DNA of 64,000 nt from Variovorax guangxiensis (GCF_003952165.1 NZ_RXFT01000004.1:372001-436000); one strand, 5' to 3'; numbered from the stretch's first letter, positions 30,176-39,546 are shown. Program-made: numbers and translations. The notes: generated from the letters alone by a model not told the origin.

Positions 30176-30181
30176 GCAGGT

Positions 30182-30214
30182 CCGCGCGATGCCCTGTCGC
30201 ATCGCGCGGCCTTT
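30182..30214 (+). terminator. Partial terminator/attenuator behind the pilin-like gene
   Basis: A perfect 11-bp stem (CCGCGCGATGC / GCATCGCGCGG) with a 6-base loop is followed by CCTTTT. It starts 6 bases after the filament-subunit stop, inside an operon. It probably reduces read-through or protects the 3' end of the sctF message. Confidence 0.8.
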
Positions 30215-30232
30215 TCCCCCAGGAGGTGAACC

Positions 30233-30646
30233 ATGACCGATCCCACCGCGCTGGTCGCGGCAGGCACGCCGCCGGCCGGCGTGTCCGCGGCCGCCGCGCA
30301 GCAGCAGGCCGGCGCGCCTTCGCGCCTCGATCCGGGCGAGACCCGGATGTTCGCCAACATGATGCAGGGCGTGCAGGCGCCGCCGTCCTCGGTGGCCGCG
30401 CCCAGCGCGCTCGGCGACGCCGCCAAGGCGCTCGCGGCCCAGTTCTCCGGCAACGTGCGCTCCTACGAGGAGATGCGCCACAGCATGCTCGAGTCGATCG
30501 ACATGTCCGACCCCATCAAGACCATGTTCGCGATGACCGACCACGCCATGGAGGCGCACATGATGTTCGCGAAGATGCACATTTCCACGGGCCTGGCGAG
30601 CGCCGCCACCAGCCTGTTCGGCACCTTGCTGAAGAACCAGCAATGA
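30233..30646 (+). CDS. sctI: Type III secretion inner-rod protein SctI
   Basis: Product is 137 residues. The conserved C-terminal half of the HrpB/YscI family is clear: MSDPIKTMFAMTDHAMEAHM, then a MFAKMHISTGLASAATSLFG helix ending near the C-terminus. The N-terminal half is Ala/Gln/Pro-rich and variable. A perfect Shine-Dalgarno (AGGAGGTGAACC) precedes the ATG. SctI forms the rod that anchors the needle. Confidence 0.88.
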   Translation: MTDPTALVAAGTPPAGVSAAAAQQQAGAPSRLDPGETRMFANMMQGVQAPPSSVAAPSALGDAAKALAAQFSGNVRSYEEMRHSMLESIDMSDPIKTMFAMTDHAMEAHMMFAKMHISTGLASAATSLFGTLLKNQQ

Positions 30647-30653
30647 GGATGCC

Positions 30654-31463
30654 GTGAAGCCGCTGTCCCGCACTCTTTCTTCATTTCTTGCGCGCCGCGG
30701 CCGCTGGCTCGCGGCGCTGGCCCTGCTGGCGGCGCTGGGCGGCTGCAAGGTCGGCCTGTACTCCAACCTCAACGAGCAGGAGGCCAACGAGATCGTCGCT
30801 GCGCTGTCGGCCGAGGGCATCGACGCGGCCAAGAGCCGCGTGGAGGGCAGCAACTGGCAGGTCGAGGTGGACGAGAGCCGCATGGGCGTCGCGCTCGACG
30901 TGCTGCGTGCCCAGGGCCTGCCCCACGAGCGCTTCGCCACCATGGGCGAGGTGTTCCAGAAGCAGGGCCTGGTGTCCACGCCCTCCGAGGAGCGCATGCG
31001 CTACATCTACGCGGTCTCGCAGGAGCTCTCGCAGACGCTGCGCAACGTGGACGGCGTGGTGTCCGCGCGCGTGCACGTGGTGATCCCGGCCAACGACCCG
31101 CTGAGCGAGAAGATGCGGCCGTCGTCGGCCGCGGTGTTCATCAAGCACCGGCCGGATGTGGACATCCGGCTGCTGGCGCCGACCGTGAAGGACATGGTGG
31201 CGCACAGCATCGAGGGGCTGAGCCACGACCAGGTATCGCTGTCGCTCTTCGAGGCGCGCCGGCCGGTGGCGTCGGCTGCGGCCCTGGCGGGCGGCGCCAG
31301 GGAGCGTGCGATGGTGCTGGGCCTGTTCCCCGCGTCGACGGCGATGGTGCTGCTGGGGCTGCTGCTGCTGGCCGCCGTCTGCCTGCTGGTGCTGCCGGCG
31401 CTGCTGCGCAGGCAGGGCGTGGACTGGCGCAGCTGGACGCGCCGCCAGGTGTTCAGGCGCTGA
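30654..31463 (+). CDS. sctJ: Type III secretion inner-membrane ring lipoprotein SctJ
   Basis: Product is 269 residues with a GTG start after a GAGGA ribosome site. The lipobox LGGC places the lipidated Cys at residue 31. The YscJ/FliF domain follows (LNEQEANEIVAALSAEGIDA, LSQTLRNVDGVVSARVHVVI), and a C-terminal transmembrane helix (AMVLLGLLLLAAVCLLVLPA) anchors it. HrcJ/YscJ forms the inner periplasmic ring with SctD. Confidence 0.96.
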   Translation: MKPLSRTLSSFLARRGRWLAALALLAALGGCKVGLYSNLNEQEANEIVAALSAEGIDAAKSRVEGSNWQVEVDESRMGVALDVLRAQGLPHERFATMGEVFQKQGLVSTPSEERMRYIYAVSQELSQTLRNVDGVVSARVHVVIPANDPLSEKMRPSSAAVFIKHRPDVDIRLLAPTVKDMVAHSIEGLSHDQVSLSLFEARRPVASAAALAGGARERAMVLGLFPASTAMVLLGLLLLAAVCLLVLPALLRRQGVDWRSWTRRQVFRR

Positions 31464-31475
31464 TCCGGAACAGGA

Positions 31476-32177
31476 ATGCCGGCACCTACCCCCGCCACCC
31501 ACGAAGCCCCGCAGGCCGGAACCGGCCCGATGGACCTCGTGCGCCTGGTGGTGCGCTTCAACCTGCACCCCGAGATCGGTCTTCACCCAAGCTGGCTGCC
31601 TGCCGACTGGCCGTCGCGCCACCGCGTCCCGGCACGGCTGGGGGAGGCGGGCCGCGCGGTGCTCGCCGACCAGCTGCGGCGAGCCCAGGGGCCGGACGCC
31701 GGCAGCGCCGACTACAACTTCGACGCACGCTTCAAGCGCGTGGCGCTGCTCGATGCCGACGCGCTGCGGCGGCTCGCCGCCTACCTCGGCTTCTGCGTGC
31801 ACCTGCCGCTGTTCCGGCTGCGCGGCGGCGCGGGCGCGCAGATCCGCCGCCAGGCCCGCCGCTTCGATGCCGATGCGGTGGATTTCGTGCTCGACCGGGT
31901 GCCGTTGCTCACCGAACTGCGCATGGACAACGCGCTGCTGCAGCAGCGGCCCCTGTCGGCCGGCCGGGTCGCCGTCGAGCGCGGCCACCGGCTGCTGCTT
32001 GCCACGGCTGCGGCCGAAGGCGAGACGGTCCGCCGCCGCCTGGGGCACAAGCTGCCGCGCCGCGTCTCGGCGCTCGGCGTGCCGCAGTTGCAGCAGCGCC
32101 AACTCCAGCAACTCAACGAACTGATGCTCTCGTGCATCGTCCCCGAAAGACTGCCGCAATGGGACTGGCTTTTCTGA
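31476..32177 (+). CDS. sctK: Type III secretion sorting-platform protein SctK
   Basis: Product is 233 residues. The family start [15 protein letters not shown] is recognisable (YscK/HrpD), followed by helical repeats and a C-terminal [18 protein letters not shown]. SctK links the SctQ/SctL platform to the SctD ring. Its stop lies 18 bases inside sctL, a common arrangement in these operons. The start could also be the ATG at 31530. Confidence 0.82.
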   Translation: MPAPTPATHEAPQAGTGPMDLVRLVVRFNLHPEIGLHPSWLPADWPSRHRVPARLGEAGRAVLADQLRRAQGPDAGSADYNFDARFKRVALLDADALRRLAAYLGFCVHLPLFRLRGGAGAQIRRQARRFDADAVDFVLDRVPLLTELRMDNALLQQRPLSAGRVAVERGHRLLLATAAAEGETVRRRLGHKLPRRVSALGVPQLQQRQLQQLNELMLSCIVPERLPQWDWLF

Positions 32178-32800
32178 TCACCACCGAGAACCTGCAGCTC
32201 CTGAGCGAGCGCAAGGTCCTGAAGGAGCACGAATACGCGGCGCTGCTCGACGCATCGACCGTGGTCGAGACGGCCCGGCGCGAGGCGCGCCGCATCGTGC
32301 AGCAGGCCACGCAGGACGCCGAGGCCGGCCGCAGGCAGGGCTACGAGGAGGGCCTGCGGCGCGCCAAGGAGGAATACGCGACCCAGCTGGTGACGGACAC
32401 CATGGCCACCGAGCGACAGCTGCATGCGCTGCGCACGTCCATGGCGCAGGTCGTCGTCAAGGCCGTGGGGCAGTTCATCGCCGACGCGGACCCGGCGGCG
32501 CTGTTCGAGGCGGCGCTGCTGCGCGTCGACACGCTGATCCGCCAGGAGCCCTTCATCACCGTGCGCGTGGCGCCCGCGCAGGAGGCGATCCTGCGCGGGG
32601 TGATTGCGCGCCTGCGCAGCGAGGCCAACTGGAGCATGACCGTGCACTTCGTGGCCGATGCGGCGCTGCCCGTCGGCGCGTGCGTGGTGCAGACGGCCTC
32701 CGGCGTGCTGGACATCGGCGTGGACGCGCAGCTCGCCGCGTTCCGGCGCGCGGTGGAGCGCGGCGGCCTCGCCGAGACCCGGGAGGGGGCGCAATCGTGA
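32159..32800 (+). CDS. sctL: Type III secretion ATPase regulator/stator SctL
   Basis: Product is 213 residues. The characteristic start ([20 protein letters not shown]) leads into a charged coiled coil ([20 protein letters not shown], with GYEEG) and a C-terminal FliH-like globular domain. SctL (HrpE/YscL) binds the SctN ATPase and tethers it to SctQ. It overlaps the end of sctK and the GTG start of sctN. Confidence 0.9.
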   Translation: MGLAFLITTENLQLLSERKVLKEHEYAALLDASTVVETARREARRIVQQATQDAEAGRRQGYEEGLRRAKEEYATQLVTDTMATERQLHALRTSMAQVVVKAVGQFIADADPAALFEAALLRVDTLIRQEPFITVRVAPAQEAILRGVIARLRSEANWSMTVHFVADAALPVGACVVQTASGVLDIGVDAQLAAFRRAVERGGLAETREGAQS

Positions 32801-34146
32801 ACCCGGTGTCCGACGCGGCGCTTGGCATCGTCGCCGAGCTGGAACAGGCGCTGGGCCGCGTCACGCCGGTGGCGATCCGCGGGCGCGTCAGCAAGGCGGT
32901 GGGCATGCTGATCGACGCATCGGGCATCCAGGCCCATGTGGGCGAGCTGTGCGAACTGGTCACGCCGGGCGAGCCGCCGCTGCTGGCCGAGGTGGTCGGC
33001 TTCCGCGACAACACCGCCGTCCTCACGCCGCTCGGGCCGATCACCGGCATCTCGGCTTTGACCGAAGTGCTGCCCACGGGGCGCGGCCACGTCTGCCCGG
33101 TGGGCGCGGGCCTGCTGGGGCGCGTGCTCGACGCGCTGGGCCAGCCCATCGACGAACGGGGCCCGCTCAGGACCCGCACGCTGCTGCCGGTGCACCGCGA
33201 TCCCGTGAGCCCGCTGGCGCGCCGGATGATCGAGGCGCCGCTGGCCACCGGCATCCGCGCGGTCGACAGCCTGCTCACGCTCGGCGAAGGGCAGCGCGTC
33301 GGCGTGTTCGCGCCGCCGGGCGTGGGCAAGAGCACCCTGCTGGGCATGCTCGCGCGCGGCGCGACGGCCGACGTGAACGTGATCGCGCTGATCGGCGAGC
33401 GCGGGCGCGAGGTGAAGGAGTTCATCGAGCACAACCTCGGCGCCGAGGGGTTGGCGAAGACGGTGATGGTGGTCTCGACCTCCGACCGGCCGCCGATGGA
33501 GCGCATCAAGTCCGCCTATGCCGCGACCACCATCGCCGAGCATTTCCGCGACCAGGGCAAGAAGGTGCTGCTGCTGGTCGATTCGCTCACGCGCTTCGCG
33601 CGCGCCCAGCGCGAGATCGGCCTGGCCAGCGGCGAACCGCCCACGCGGCGCAGCTATCCGCCGTCGATCTTCTCGATGCTGCCGCAGCTGCTGGAGCGCG
33701 CGGGGCAGGGCAGGACGGGCTCCATCACCGCCGTCTACTCGGTGCTGACCGAGGGCGACGAGGAGAGCGACCCCATCGCCGAGGAGGTGCGATCCATCCT
33801 CGACGGCCACATCGTGCTGTCGCGCAAGGCCGCTGCGGCCAACCGCTATCCGGCGATCGACGTGCTGGCGAGCATCAGCCGTGTAATGCCGCTGGTGACT
33901 TCGCGCGAGCACCGCGCGGCGGCGGCGCACTTTCGCAGCCTGCTGGCCAAGTACCAGGAGATGGAACTGCTCGTGCAGATCGGCGAATACAAGGCAGGCG
34001 GCGACGCGCTGGCCGACGAGGCAATCGGTGCGCGGCCGGCGATGCTCGACTTTCTGTCGCAGCCGCCGGACGCGAGCCTGCCCTATGCGCAATCTATCGA
34101 GGCATTGCAGCGGTTCGGCGGCGCCTCGTGGGAGCCGGGCCGATGA
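32797..34146 (+). CDS. sctN: Type III secretion ATPase SctN
   Basis: Product is 449 residues with a GTG start overlapping the sctL stop (GTGA) behind a GGGAGGGGG ribosome site. Walker A is APPGVGKST, the catalytic-Glu region is [10 protein letters not shown] and Walker B is [34 protein letters not shown] is the conserved secretion-ATPase stretch. It forms the hexamer that unfolds substrates and strips chaperones (HrcN/YscN). Confidence 0.97.
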   Translation: MNPVSDAALGIVAELEQALGRVTPVAIRGRVSKAVGMLIDASGIQAHVGELCELVTPGEPPLLAEVVGFRDNTAVLTPLGPITGISALTEVLPTGRGHVCPVGAGLLGRVLDALGQPIDERGPLRTRTLLPVHRDPVSPLARRMIEAPLATGIRAVDSLLTLGEGQRVGVFAPPGVGKSTLLGMLARGATADVNVIALIGERGREVKEFIEHNLGAEGLAKTVMVVSTSDRPPMERIKSAYAATTIAEHFRDQGKKVLLLVDSLTRFARAQREIGLASGEPPTRRSYPPSIFSMLPQLLERAGQGRTGSITAVYSVLTEGDEESDPIAEEVRSILDGHIVLSRKAAAANRYPAIDVLASISRVMPLVTSREHRAAAAHFRSLLAKYQEMELLVQIGEYKAGGDALADEAIGARPAMLDFLSQPPDASLPYAQSIEALQRFGGASWEPGR

Positions 34147-34634
34147 GCGCAGGCATCGACTGGAAGCTGCTGGTGGGCGTGCGCGAGCGCCAGAAGACGG
34201 TTGCCATGGGTGTCGTCGCGCGCGACCGGGCCGCCGCCGAGCAGAGCCGCGCCGAGCTGCAGCAGGCCCAGGCGTGGCAGCAGCAGCAGGTGCAGAGCAA
34301 GGCCGCGCACTGGCAGGCGACCGCCGACGCGCTGACGGACGGGCAATGCAGCGTGGCGCAGCTGCGCCACGCGGGTGCCTGGAGCGCCGCCCTCGATGCG
34401 CGGATCGCCGAGGCGAGCCGGCTTGCCGCGCAGGTCGGGCAGGCCCACGCGCTGCGCGAGAGCACGCTGGATGCCAGCCGCCGCAAGCTGCGCGCCGCCA
34501 GCGCAGAGGTCGAGAAGGCGCAGCAGATGCAACAGCGCAGCCGCGGCGAGCGGCAGCGCCTGCAGGAGCAGCGGCTCGACGAAGCGACCGAGGAAACCAC
34601 GTCGCAGGCATGGGCCGCGCGGCGCTCGGCCTAG
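34143..34634 (+). CDS. sctO: Type III secretion ATPase stalk protein SctO
   Basis: Product is 163 residues, almost wholly coiled coil and rich in Gln, Arg and Ala ([40 protein letters not shown]). The length, coiled coil and position after sctN (ATGA overlap) fit the FliJ/YscO/HrpO stalk, which sits in the ATPase hexamer and contacts SctV. Sequence conservation in this family is low, so the call rests on these features. No SctP-like gene follows, as one usually would. Confidence 0.78.
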   Translation: MSAGIDWKLLVGVRERQKTVAMGVVARDRAAAEQSRAELQQAQAWQQQQVQSKAAHWQATADALTDGQCSVAQLRHAGAWSAALDARIAEASRLAAQVGQAHALRESTLDASRRKLRAASAEVEKAQQMQQRSRGERQRLQEQRLDEATEETTSQAWAARRSA

Positions 34635-34658
34635 GCGCGCGGGAACGCACGGATCGCC

Positions 34659-35441
34659 ATGGACCCCTCCATCGAACTGGCCAGCTTCGAGAGATTCTTC
34701 TCGTCGGTGGTGCTCACCCTGCCGCGCCTCTTCGCGATCTTCGCGGTGGTGCCCTTTCTCTCGGGCGGCATGATCACCGGCACCGTGCGCAACGGCCTGC
34801 TGCTGATGCTCGCTCTGTTCATGTCGCCGGTGGCGGGCGACATGCCCTCGGCTTCCATCGGCACCTGGGTGCTCATCGCGGGCAAGGAGGCCTTCATCGG
34901 CCTGATGCTGGGGCTGGGTTTCGGCATCTTCATCTGGGCGGTGCAGAGCGTGGGCGACCTGATCGACTTCCAGACCGGCTCCAGCAACGCGTCCTTCTTC
35001 GATCCCGTGGCGGGTCACGAGAACGGGCCCACGGGCGAGTTCCTCGGCTGGATGGTGATCACGCTGTTCGTCTCGGCCGGCGGGCTGCTCGCGATGCTGG
35101 GCGTAGTCGTCGACTCCTACCGGCTGTGGCCCGTGGCCTCGTTCTTTCCGAACCTGGGGCTGGTGATCGAGCAGTTCGCGATTCGCCAGGGGGACACGCT
35201 GTTCCTGTGGATCGTCAAGCTGGCCTCGCCGGTCATCTTCGTGCTGCTGCTGGTGGAGCTGGGCATGGGCCTGGTCAGCCGCGTGGCGCCGCAGCTCAAC
35301 GTGTTCGTGTTCTCGCAGCCTCTCAAGAGCCTGCTGGCGCACCTGATGATGCTGCTGTTCGTCTTCTTCGTGTACGAGTCGCTGCAGGAATTCCTGCGGC
35401 CCGAGAACGGCGTGCTCGACTTCCTGCGCGCTACGCTCTAG
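34659..35441 (+). CDS. sctT: Type III secretion export-apparatus protein SctT
   Basis: Product is 260 residues. About six membrane segments are present, with the SctT/FliR-type regions LPRLFAIFAVVPFLSGGMIT, DLIDFQTGSSNASFFDPVAG and VELGMGLVSRVAPQLNVFVF. It completes the SctR/S/T export gate. The gap after sctO is 24 bases, leaving no room for another gene. Confidence 0.95.
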   Translation: MDPSIELASFERFFSSVVLTLPRLFAIFAVVPFLSGGMITGTVRNGLLLMLALFMSPVAGDMPSASIGTWVLIAGKEAFIGLMLGLGFGIFIWAVQSVGDLIDFQTGSSNASFFDPVAGHENGPTGEFLGWMVITLFVSAGGLLAMLGVVVDSYRLWPVASFFPNLGLVIEQFAIRQGDTLFLWIVKLASPVIFVLLLVELGMGLVSRVAPQLNVFVFSQPLKSLLAHLMMLLFVFFVYESLQEFLRPENGVLDFLRATL

Positions 35442-35453
35442 CGCCCTTCGGCC

Positions 35454-36485
35454 ATGGCGGAGAAAGACCAGGACCCCACTCCCAAGCGGCTGCGCGACGC
35501 GCGAAAGCGCGGCGAGGTGGTCTTCAGTTCGGACGTGGCCTCGACGGCGGTGTTCGCCGTGGTCGTGGTCTGCATGTGGCTGGGCGGCGGGGTGCTCTAC
35601 AGCCTGCTGCGAGAGCTCTGGCTGCACGCCACCAGCACCAGCCTGCTGACGCGGCCGGAGGACCGCTTCGACGAGCTGCTGCTGCATACCGGGGAGGCGC
35701 TGCTTTGGGGCACGCTGCCCATCATGACCATCGCTGCCGTCGCTGGCATCGTGGGCTCCCTGGCCCAGGTGGGCGGCGTGGCGGCGTGGGAGCGCCTCAA
35801 GCCCGACGTGAACCGCATGAACCCGGCCCAGGGGCTGCAGCGCATCTTCTCCACCCGCAATCTCATCAACCTGCTGAAGATGAGCCTGAAGACGATGCTG
35901 CTCGCGGGCCTGATGTTCGTGATCGTGCGCGGCTTCGTCGATACCTCGCTCAAGCTCGGCTACGCGAGCCCCGCGGCCACCATGACCGCCGCGGCGCACA
36001 TGGTGCTCGTGGCCTTCGGCTGGGCAACGGTGATCTATGCGCTGATGGCCGCGGTGGACTACACGCACGAGCACTACGAGTTCATGAAGCAGCAGCGCAT
36101 GTCGATCGAAGAGGTCCGGCAGGAATACAAGGAGGTGGAGGGCGATCCGGTCAACCAGTCGCGCCGCCGCTCCGCGCACTTCGAGGCGGTGTATGCCAGC
36201 CTGGGCGACCGCGTGCGCATGGCCTCGGCCGTGATCCATTCGGCCCGCACGGCCGTCGCGCTGCAGTACCTCGGCGAGAACGACCTGCCGCGCGTGATCG
36301 CGCGCGGCGAGGGCGAGGTGGCCGCGCAGATCCGGCGCTTTGCCGGCGAGGGCCTGGTGCCGATGGAGTTCGAGCCCTCGCTGGCCGAGCGCATTTATGC
36401 GGAGGTGCCGGTGGACCAGCCGATTCCACGTTCGCTGTATGCACCCGTCGCCAGGCTCCTGCGTTGGGCGCAGGGCATCGGATGA
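35454..36485 (+). CDS. sctU: Type III secretion substrate-switch protein SctU lacking the NPTH motif
   Basis: Product is 343 residues. The N-terminus (DPTPKRLRDARKRGEVVFSS), four membrane segments and the cytoplasmic linker (YEFMKQQRMSIEEVRQEYKE) are typical of HrcU/FlhB. The conserved autocleavage motif NPTH is absent: where the family reads NPTHxAVA, this protein reads HSARTAVALQY (around residue 267). The downstream domain (VIARGEGEVAAQIRRFA) is intact, so this is not a frameshift. SctU normally cleaves itself between Asn and Pro to permit substrate switching. It is the last gene of the operon, 15 bases before the convergent AraC gene. Confidence 0.94.
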   Translation: MAEKDQDPTPKRLRDARKRGEVVFSSDVASTAVFAVVVVCMWLGGGVLYSLLRELWLHATSTSLLTRPEDRFDELLLHTGEALLWGTLPIMTIAAVAGIVGSLAQVGGVAAWERLKPDVNRMNPAQGLQRIFSTRNLINLLKMSLKTMLLAGLMFVIVRGFVDTSLKLGYASPAATMTAAAHMVLVAFGWATVIYALMAAVDYTHEHYEFMKQQRMSIEEVRQEYKEVEGDPVNQSRRRSAHFEAVYASLGDRVRMASAVIHSARTAVALQYLGENDLPRVIARGEGEVAAQIRRFAGEGLVPMEFEPSLAERIYAEVPVDQPIPRSLYAPVARLLRWAQGIG

Positions 36486-36500
36486 AGCCGGGGCGGCGAG

Positions 36501-37400
36501 TTAGCCGGCGATGCCGTTCCTGGCCGAGGGCGGTTGGAGCGCATCGAGCGCGGCGAGCCTGCGGTAGTCGCCCGGCAGCACGGCATAGGTGCTCATGAAG
36601 GTCTTGTGCAGATGGCTCTGGTCGGTGAAGCCTGCCGCATGCGCCGCATAGGTGACGTGGGCGCCGCCGGCGATCAGGTCGCGGGCGTACTCGATGCGGT
36701 GGCCCACCAGCATCTCGTGCGGCGTGAAGCCCCATGCGGCGGTGAACCGGCGCTGCACGTGCACGGGGTGCCAGCCGACCGCATCGGCGAGGCTGTCGAG
36801 CGTCATGCGCTGATGAAAGCCCGACGCGATGAGGGCATAGAGCCGGTTCAGGCGCTCATCGCCGCTGTCGGGATGCGGGCGCTCTGCGTCGTGGGCTCCG
36901 TCCTCCGTGGGCGAGGGGGCGGGAAGCCATTGCGAGAGGCGCCGGCGAAGCAGTGCACGGCCCGCCGCGATGTCCTCGGGATCGCCGGTGCTCGTGGGGA
37001 CGAAGAGCAGGCGGTGGCATTCGAGGAATTCGAGCGCCGCGGAGGCGTCGATGAAGACCGAGACTCCCGCATCGTCCTCCAGCCGTGCCAGCGGCGGGGT
37101 ATCTTCCGCGGGGCTGATGCACCGTGCCACGGCGAGGCTGCAGAAGAGGGCGTCTTCGCGCCAGGCATGTGTGCGCGCCTGCACCGAGTGCCAGACATGC
37201 GGCGCAATGCGAAACAGAGCACCCGGCGGCACGACGGTGACGCGGGTGCCGCTGCGCACCTGGAGTTCGGTGTCGGCCACCGCGAGCGTGAAGCCCACGT
37301 GCCGGTGTGGCCGGACTTCGCGATGGCGAAACCGGTTGGTTGTGAACTGGAGTCCTGCGAGATCCGTGTCTCGCCAGTACTGGGAGGCGGGCAATGCCAT
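36501..37400 (-). CDS. AraC-family transcriptional regulator (paralogue 2)
   Basis: Product is 299 residues from the ATG at 37400, chosen because it aligns with the start of the paralogue at 11316-12191. The two share the N-terminal YWRDxxLAGLQFTxNRF stretch, the VVPPGALxRIxPxVWHS cupin motif and nearly the whole helix-turn-helix domain (AAHAAGFTDQSHLHKTFMST). Both end in LQPPxARNGI. It is convergent with sctU. It is a good candidate activator of the shared operator upstream of sctV and the giant gene, as HrpB/HrpX-type AraC proteins are in other systems; that link is inference. Confidence 0.9.
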   Translation of the reverse strand: MALPASQYWRDTDLAGLQFTTNRFRHREVRPHRHVGFTLAVADTELQVRSGTRVTVVPPGALFRIAPHVWHSVQARTHAWREDALFCSLAVARCISPAEDTPPLARLEDDAGVSVFIDASAALEFLECHRLLFVPTSTGDPEDIAAGRALLRRRLSQWLPAPSPTEDGAHDAERPHPDSGDERLNRLYALIASGFHQRMTLDSLADAVGWHPVHVQRRFTAAWGFTPHEMLVGHRIEYARDLIAGGAHVTYAAHAAGFTDQSHLHKTFMSTYAVLPGDYRRLAALDALQPPSARNGIAG

Positions 37401-37664
37401 GGAAGGGGGATGTGCGGAGGTTCGGCTTTTGCCTCGCGCTGTGTGCAGCAAGCATGCCAGCGCCGTCGTCATCTGTGAAGCCTCGGCCCGGCGAGGACCC
37501 GCGCAGGTCGCGCATTGTTCAAGCAAAGGTACTCAGTTGGATGCGCGAGCCCTGGCAAATGCGTCGGAAGCTAAAAATTTACAAGGCGATGACAACGCCC
37601 TTGCGGTACTTTGACCCAGGTCCGTCGTCCTTTCCGGCATGGCGGCACATCCATCAGGCCTTCC

Positions 37665-38603
37665 ATGATTCTGTCCACCTTGTTTCATCGTGCCTCGCCT
37701 GCGCCGGCCTCCGAGGCGCAGGGATTCGATCCGGTGCCGCGGCCGCAAGCGGAGCCGCAACCCGCCAATCCGGTTCCGCAGTTCTATGCCGAAGAACACC
37801 TGTACATGCCGCGAAGCGTGCCGCCTCACGCCGGCGGCGTGCCGGCCATCGTCGGCAATCTGATGGATGCACCCGGCAGCGAAGCCCGCGCGGCGCTGGT
37901 GCGCAGCATGCTCCATGCGCTCGATTTCGACTGGCTGGGCTACGGCACGGTGGCGTACATGCGGGGCCACTGGTGGCCGCTGAGCTTCTTCACCGCCTAC
38001 GCCAATCCCGAGTGGACCAGACGCTACTTCGCGCACAACTATTGCGGCGTCGATCTTCGGCAGCAGGGCGTGCCCGCGTCGAGCCTTCCACTGGCGTGGG
38101 ACGTGGCCCGGCTCGAGGCGCTGGCGGCGGAGATTTCGGATGAGCTGAGCGAAGAGCGGCAGCGGTTCCTCGACGACCTGTATGCCAGCGGCATCCGCAG
38201 CGGGCTGCTGTTCCGCTTGGCGTCCCCCACGCATGTGAACCAGCATACGGTGATCAGCCTGCTGTCGCGCAGGCCCGGGAGCGACTGGATCAGCGACAGC
38301 GTGATCGGGCAGGGCCTGATCCTTGGGCTGGGCGTGCACGAATACGTGTCGCGCCACACGCGCATCGTCGGTGCGCCGGGCGCGGGCCGCATCGAGATCT
38401 CCGCGACGCAGCAGGACATCCTCCAGCAACTGCTCCAGGGGCGCAGCGACAAGGAGATCGCCAACCGGCTGGACCTGTCGTCCCACACCGTGGACTACCA
38501 CATGCGGCAGCTGCGGCGCCGCTTTGCCGCGCGCAATCGGGTGCAGTTGGTGAATGCCGTGCAGCAGGGCGACAGCGATTTCGGAGTGCTCAGCGAGAAC
38601 TGA
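37665..38603 (+). CDS. LuxR-family regulator with autoinducer-binding domain
   Basis: Product is 312 residues from the ATG at 37665; a TTG at 37611 is a weaker alternative. An N-terminal Pro-rich stretch precedes an autoinducer-binding domain that keeps the usual Trp and Tyr (WTRRY), Asp (GVDL), Trp (LAWD) and Gly (IRSGLLF); the Pro after the Asp is Leu. The C-terminal LuxR helix-turn-helix is SDKEIANRLDLSSHTVDYHM. No luxI synthase is in the window, so it would be a solo receptor here. An AT-rich promoter-like stretch lies at 37570-37600. It may control the adjacent secretion island. Confidence 0.88.
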   Translation: MILSTLFHRASPAPASEAQGFDPVPRPQAEPQPANPVPQFYAEEHLYMPRSVPPHAGGVPAIVGNLMDAPGSEARAALVRSMLHALDFDWLGYGTVAYMRGHWWPLSFFTAYANPEWTRRYFAHNYCGVDLRQQGVPASSLPLAWDVARLEALAAEISDELSEERQRFLDDLYASGIRSGLLFRLASPTHVNQHTVISLLSRRPGSDWISDSVIGQGLILGLGVHEYVSRHTRIVGAPGAGRIEISATQQDILQQLLQGRSDKEIANRLDLSSHTVDYHMRQLRRRFAARNRVQLVNAVQQGDSDFGVLSEN

Positions 38604-38628
38604 GTTCGCCGGGAGGCTGTCCGTGCCT

Positions 38629-39435
38629 TCAATGCCCCAATTCGACTTGCCAGCCGGCGCGTTGACCGGACACCGAACGCGCAATCTCGGACGGGCGGAA
38701 GCCCAGGCGGCGGCGAAACATCGTCGAGAACGCGCCAGGGCTGTCGTAGCCGAGTTCTAGCGCGACGGCCGTCACCGGCTGCCCTTCGGCCAATCTGGAA
38801 AGCGCCGATATCAGGCAGGCGTGCTGGCGCCACTCGCCGAAGGCCATGCCGGTCTCGGCGCGGAAGAAGCGCGTGAACGTGCGTTCGCTGCGGTGCAGTT
38901 GCTGCGCCCATTCGCCGGCGGTGGCGCGGATGTCGGGTGCGTAGAGAAACTCCACGCACAGGGCGTGAAGCGTGCCGTGCCTGGGCAGCGGCGCGAAGAT
39001 CGGGAGCGTGGCCGCGCGCGCGATCTCCGCGAGCGCGAGGCGCATGACCATGCCGTCCCTGCCTTGTTCGTCATAGAGCGCCTTCACGTCCGTCGCCTCC
39101 AGCAGCAACTGCCGCAGAAGAGGCGAAACGAGCAGCACTTCGCAGCGAGACCCTTCGCGCGGCGCTGCCCTCGGCTCGATATAGAGACTGCGCGTACTGA
39201 CACCCACCATGCGTACGCGATGCGGTTTGCCCGCCGGGATCCACACCCCGCAATGCGGAGGCACGACCCACGCGCCGTCGTCCGTGCCGACCTCCATGAG
39301 ACCCGTCGCGCCGTAGAGAAACTGCGCTCGACGATGCTGATGCATCTCCAGGAGCGTTCCGCGCGCGTAGTCGGTGCCGATGGCGAGCACTTCGCGTTCG
39401 AGTGCGTCGACGCTGTCCAAAGGTACGTTTCTCAT
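38629..39435 (-). CDS. AraC-family transcriptional regulator
   Basis: Product is 268 residues from the ATG at 39435. The N-terminal cupin domain (LEMHQHRRAQFLYGATGLME, WIPAGKPHRV) is followed by a C-terminal AraC helix-turn-helix (GEWAQQLHRSERTFTRFF, VTAVALELGYDSPGAFSTMF). It is unrelated at close range to the two island-bracketing regulators. It is divergent from the TauE/SafE permease gene with a 111-base gap and probably controls it. Confidence 0.9.
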   Translation of the reverse strand: MRNVPLDSVDALEREVLAIGTDYARGTLLEMHQHRRAQFLYGATGLMEVGTDDGAWVVPPHCGVWIPAGKPHRVRMVGVSTRSLYIEPRAAPREGSRCEVLLVSPLLRQLLLEATDVKALYDEQGRDGMVMRLALAEIARAATLPIFAPLPRHGTLHALCVEFLYAPDIRATAGEWAQQLHRSERTFTRFFRAETGMAFGEWRQHACLISALSRLAEGQPVTAVALELGYDSPGAFSTMFRRRLGFRPSEIARSVSGQRAGWQVELGH

Positions 39436-39546
39436 CGAAATCCGCGAAATCCGCTGTTGGCTGAAACGCGAACATTCTTGTCCAGACTCCGAAAGCCGGA
39501 CAGCGCCAGCAGCCATAACCTTTCAGGAATCGAAGGACTGATTGCG
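39436..39546. promoter_or_regulatory. Divergent promoter region, AraC regulator / TauE-SafE permease
   Basis: The 111-base gap is more AT-rich than its surroundings and must serve both genes. The reverse strand carries AATGTTCGCGTTTCAGCC; no clear operator repeat could be assigned. Confidence 0.4.

Noticed and set aside
38821..39546. Long in-frame extension upstream of the TauE/SafE permease
   Set aside because: It runs antisense through the AraC gene; the ATG at 39547 begins directly at the first membrane segment as in the family.
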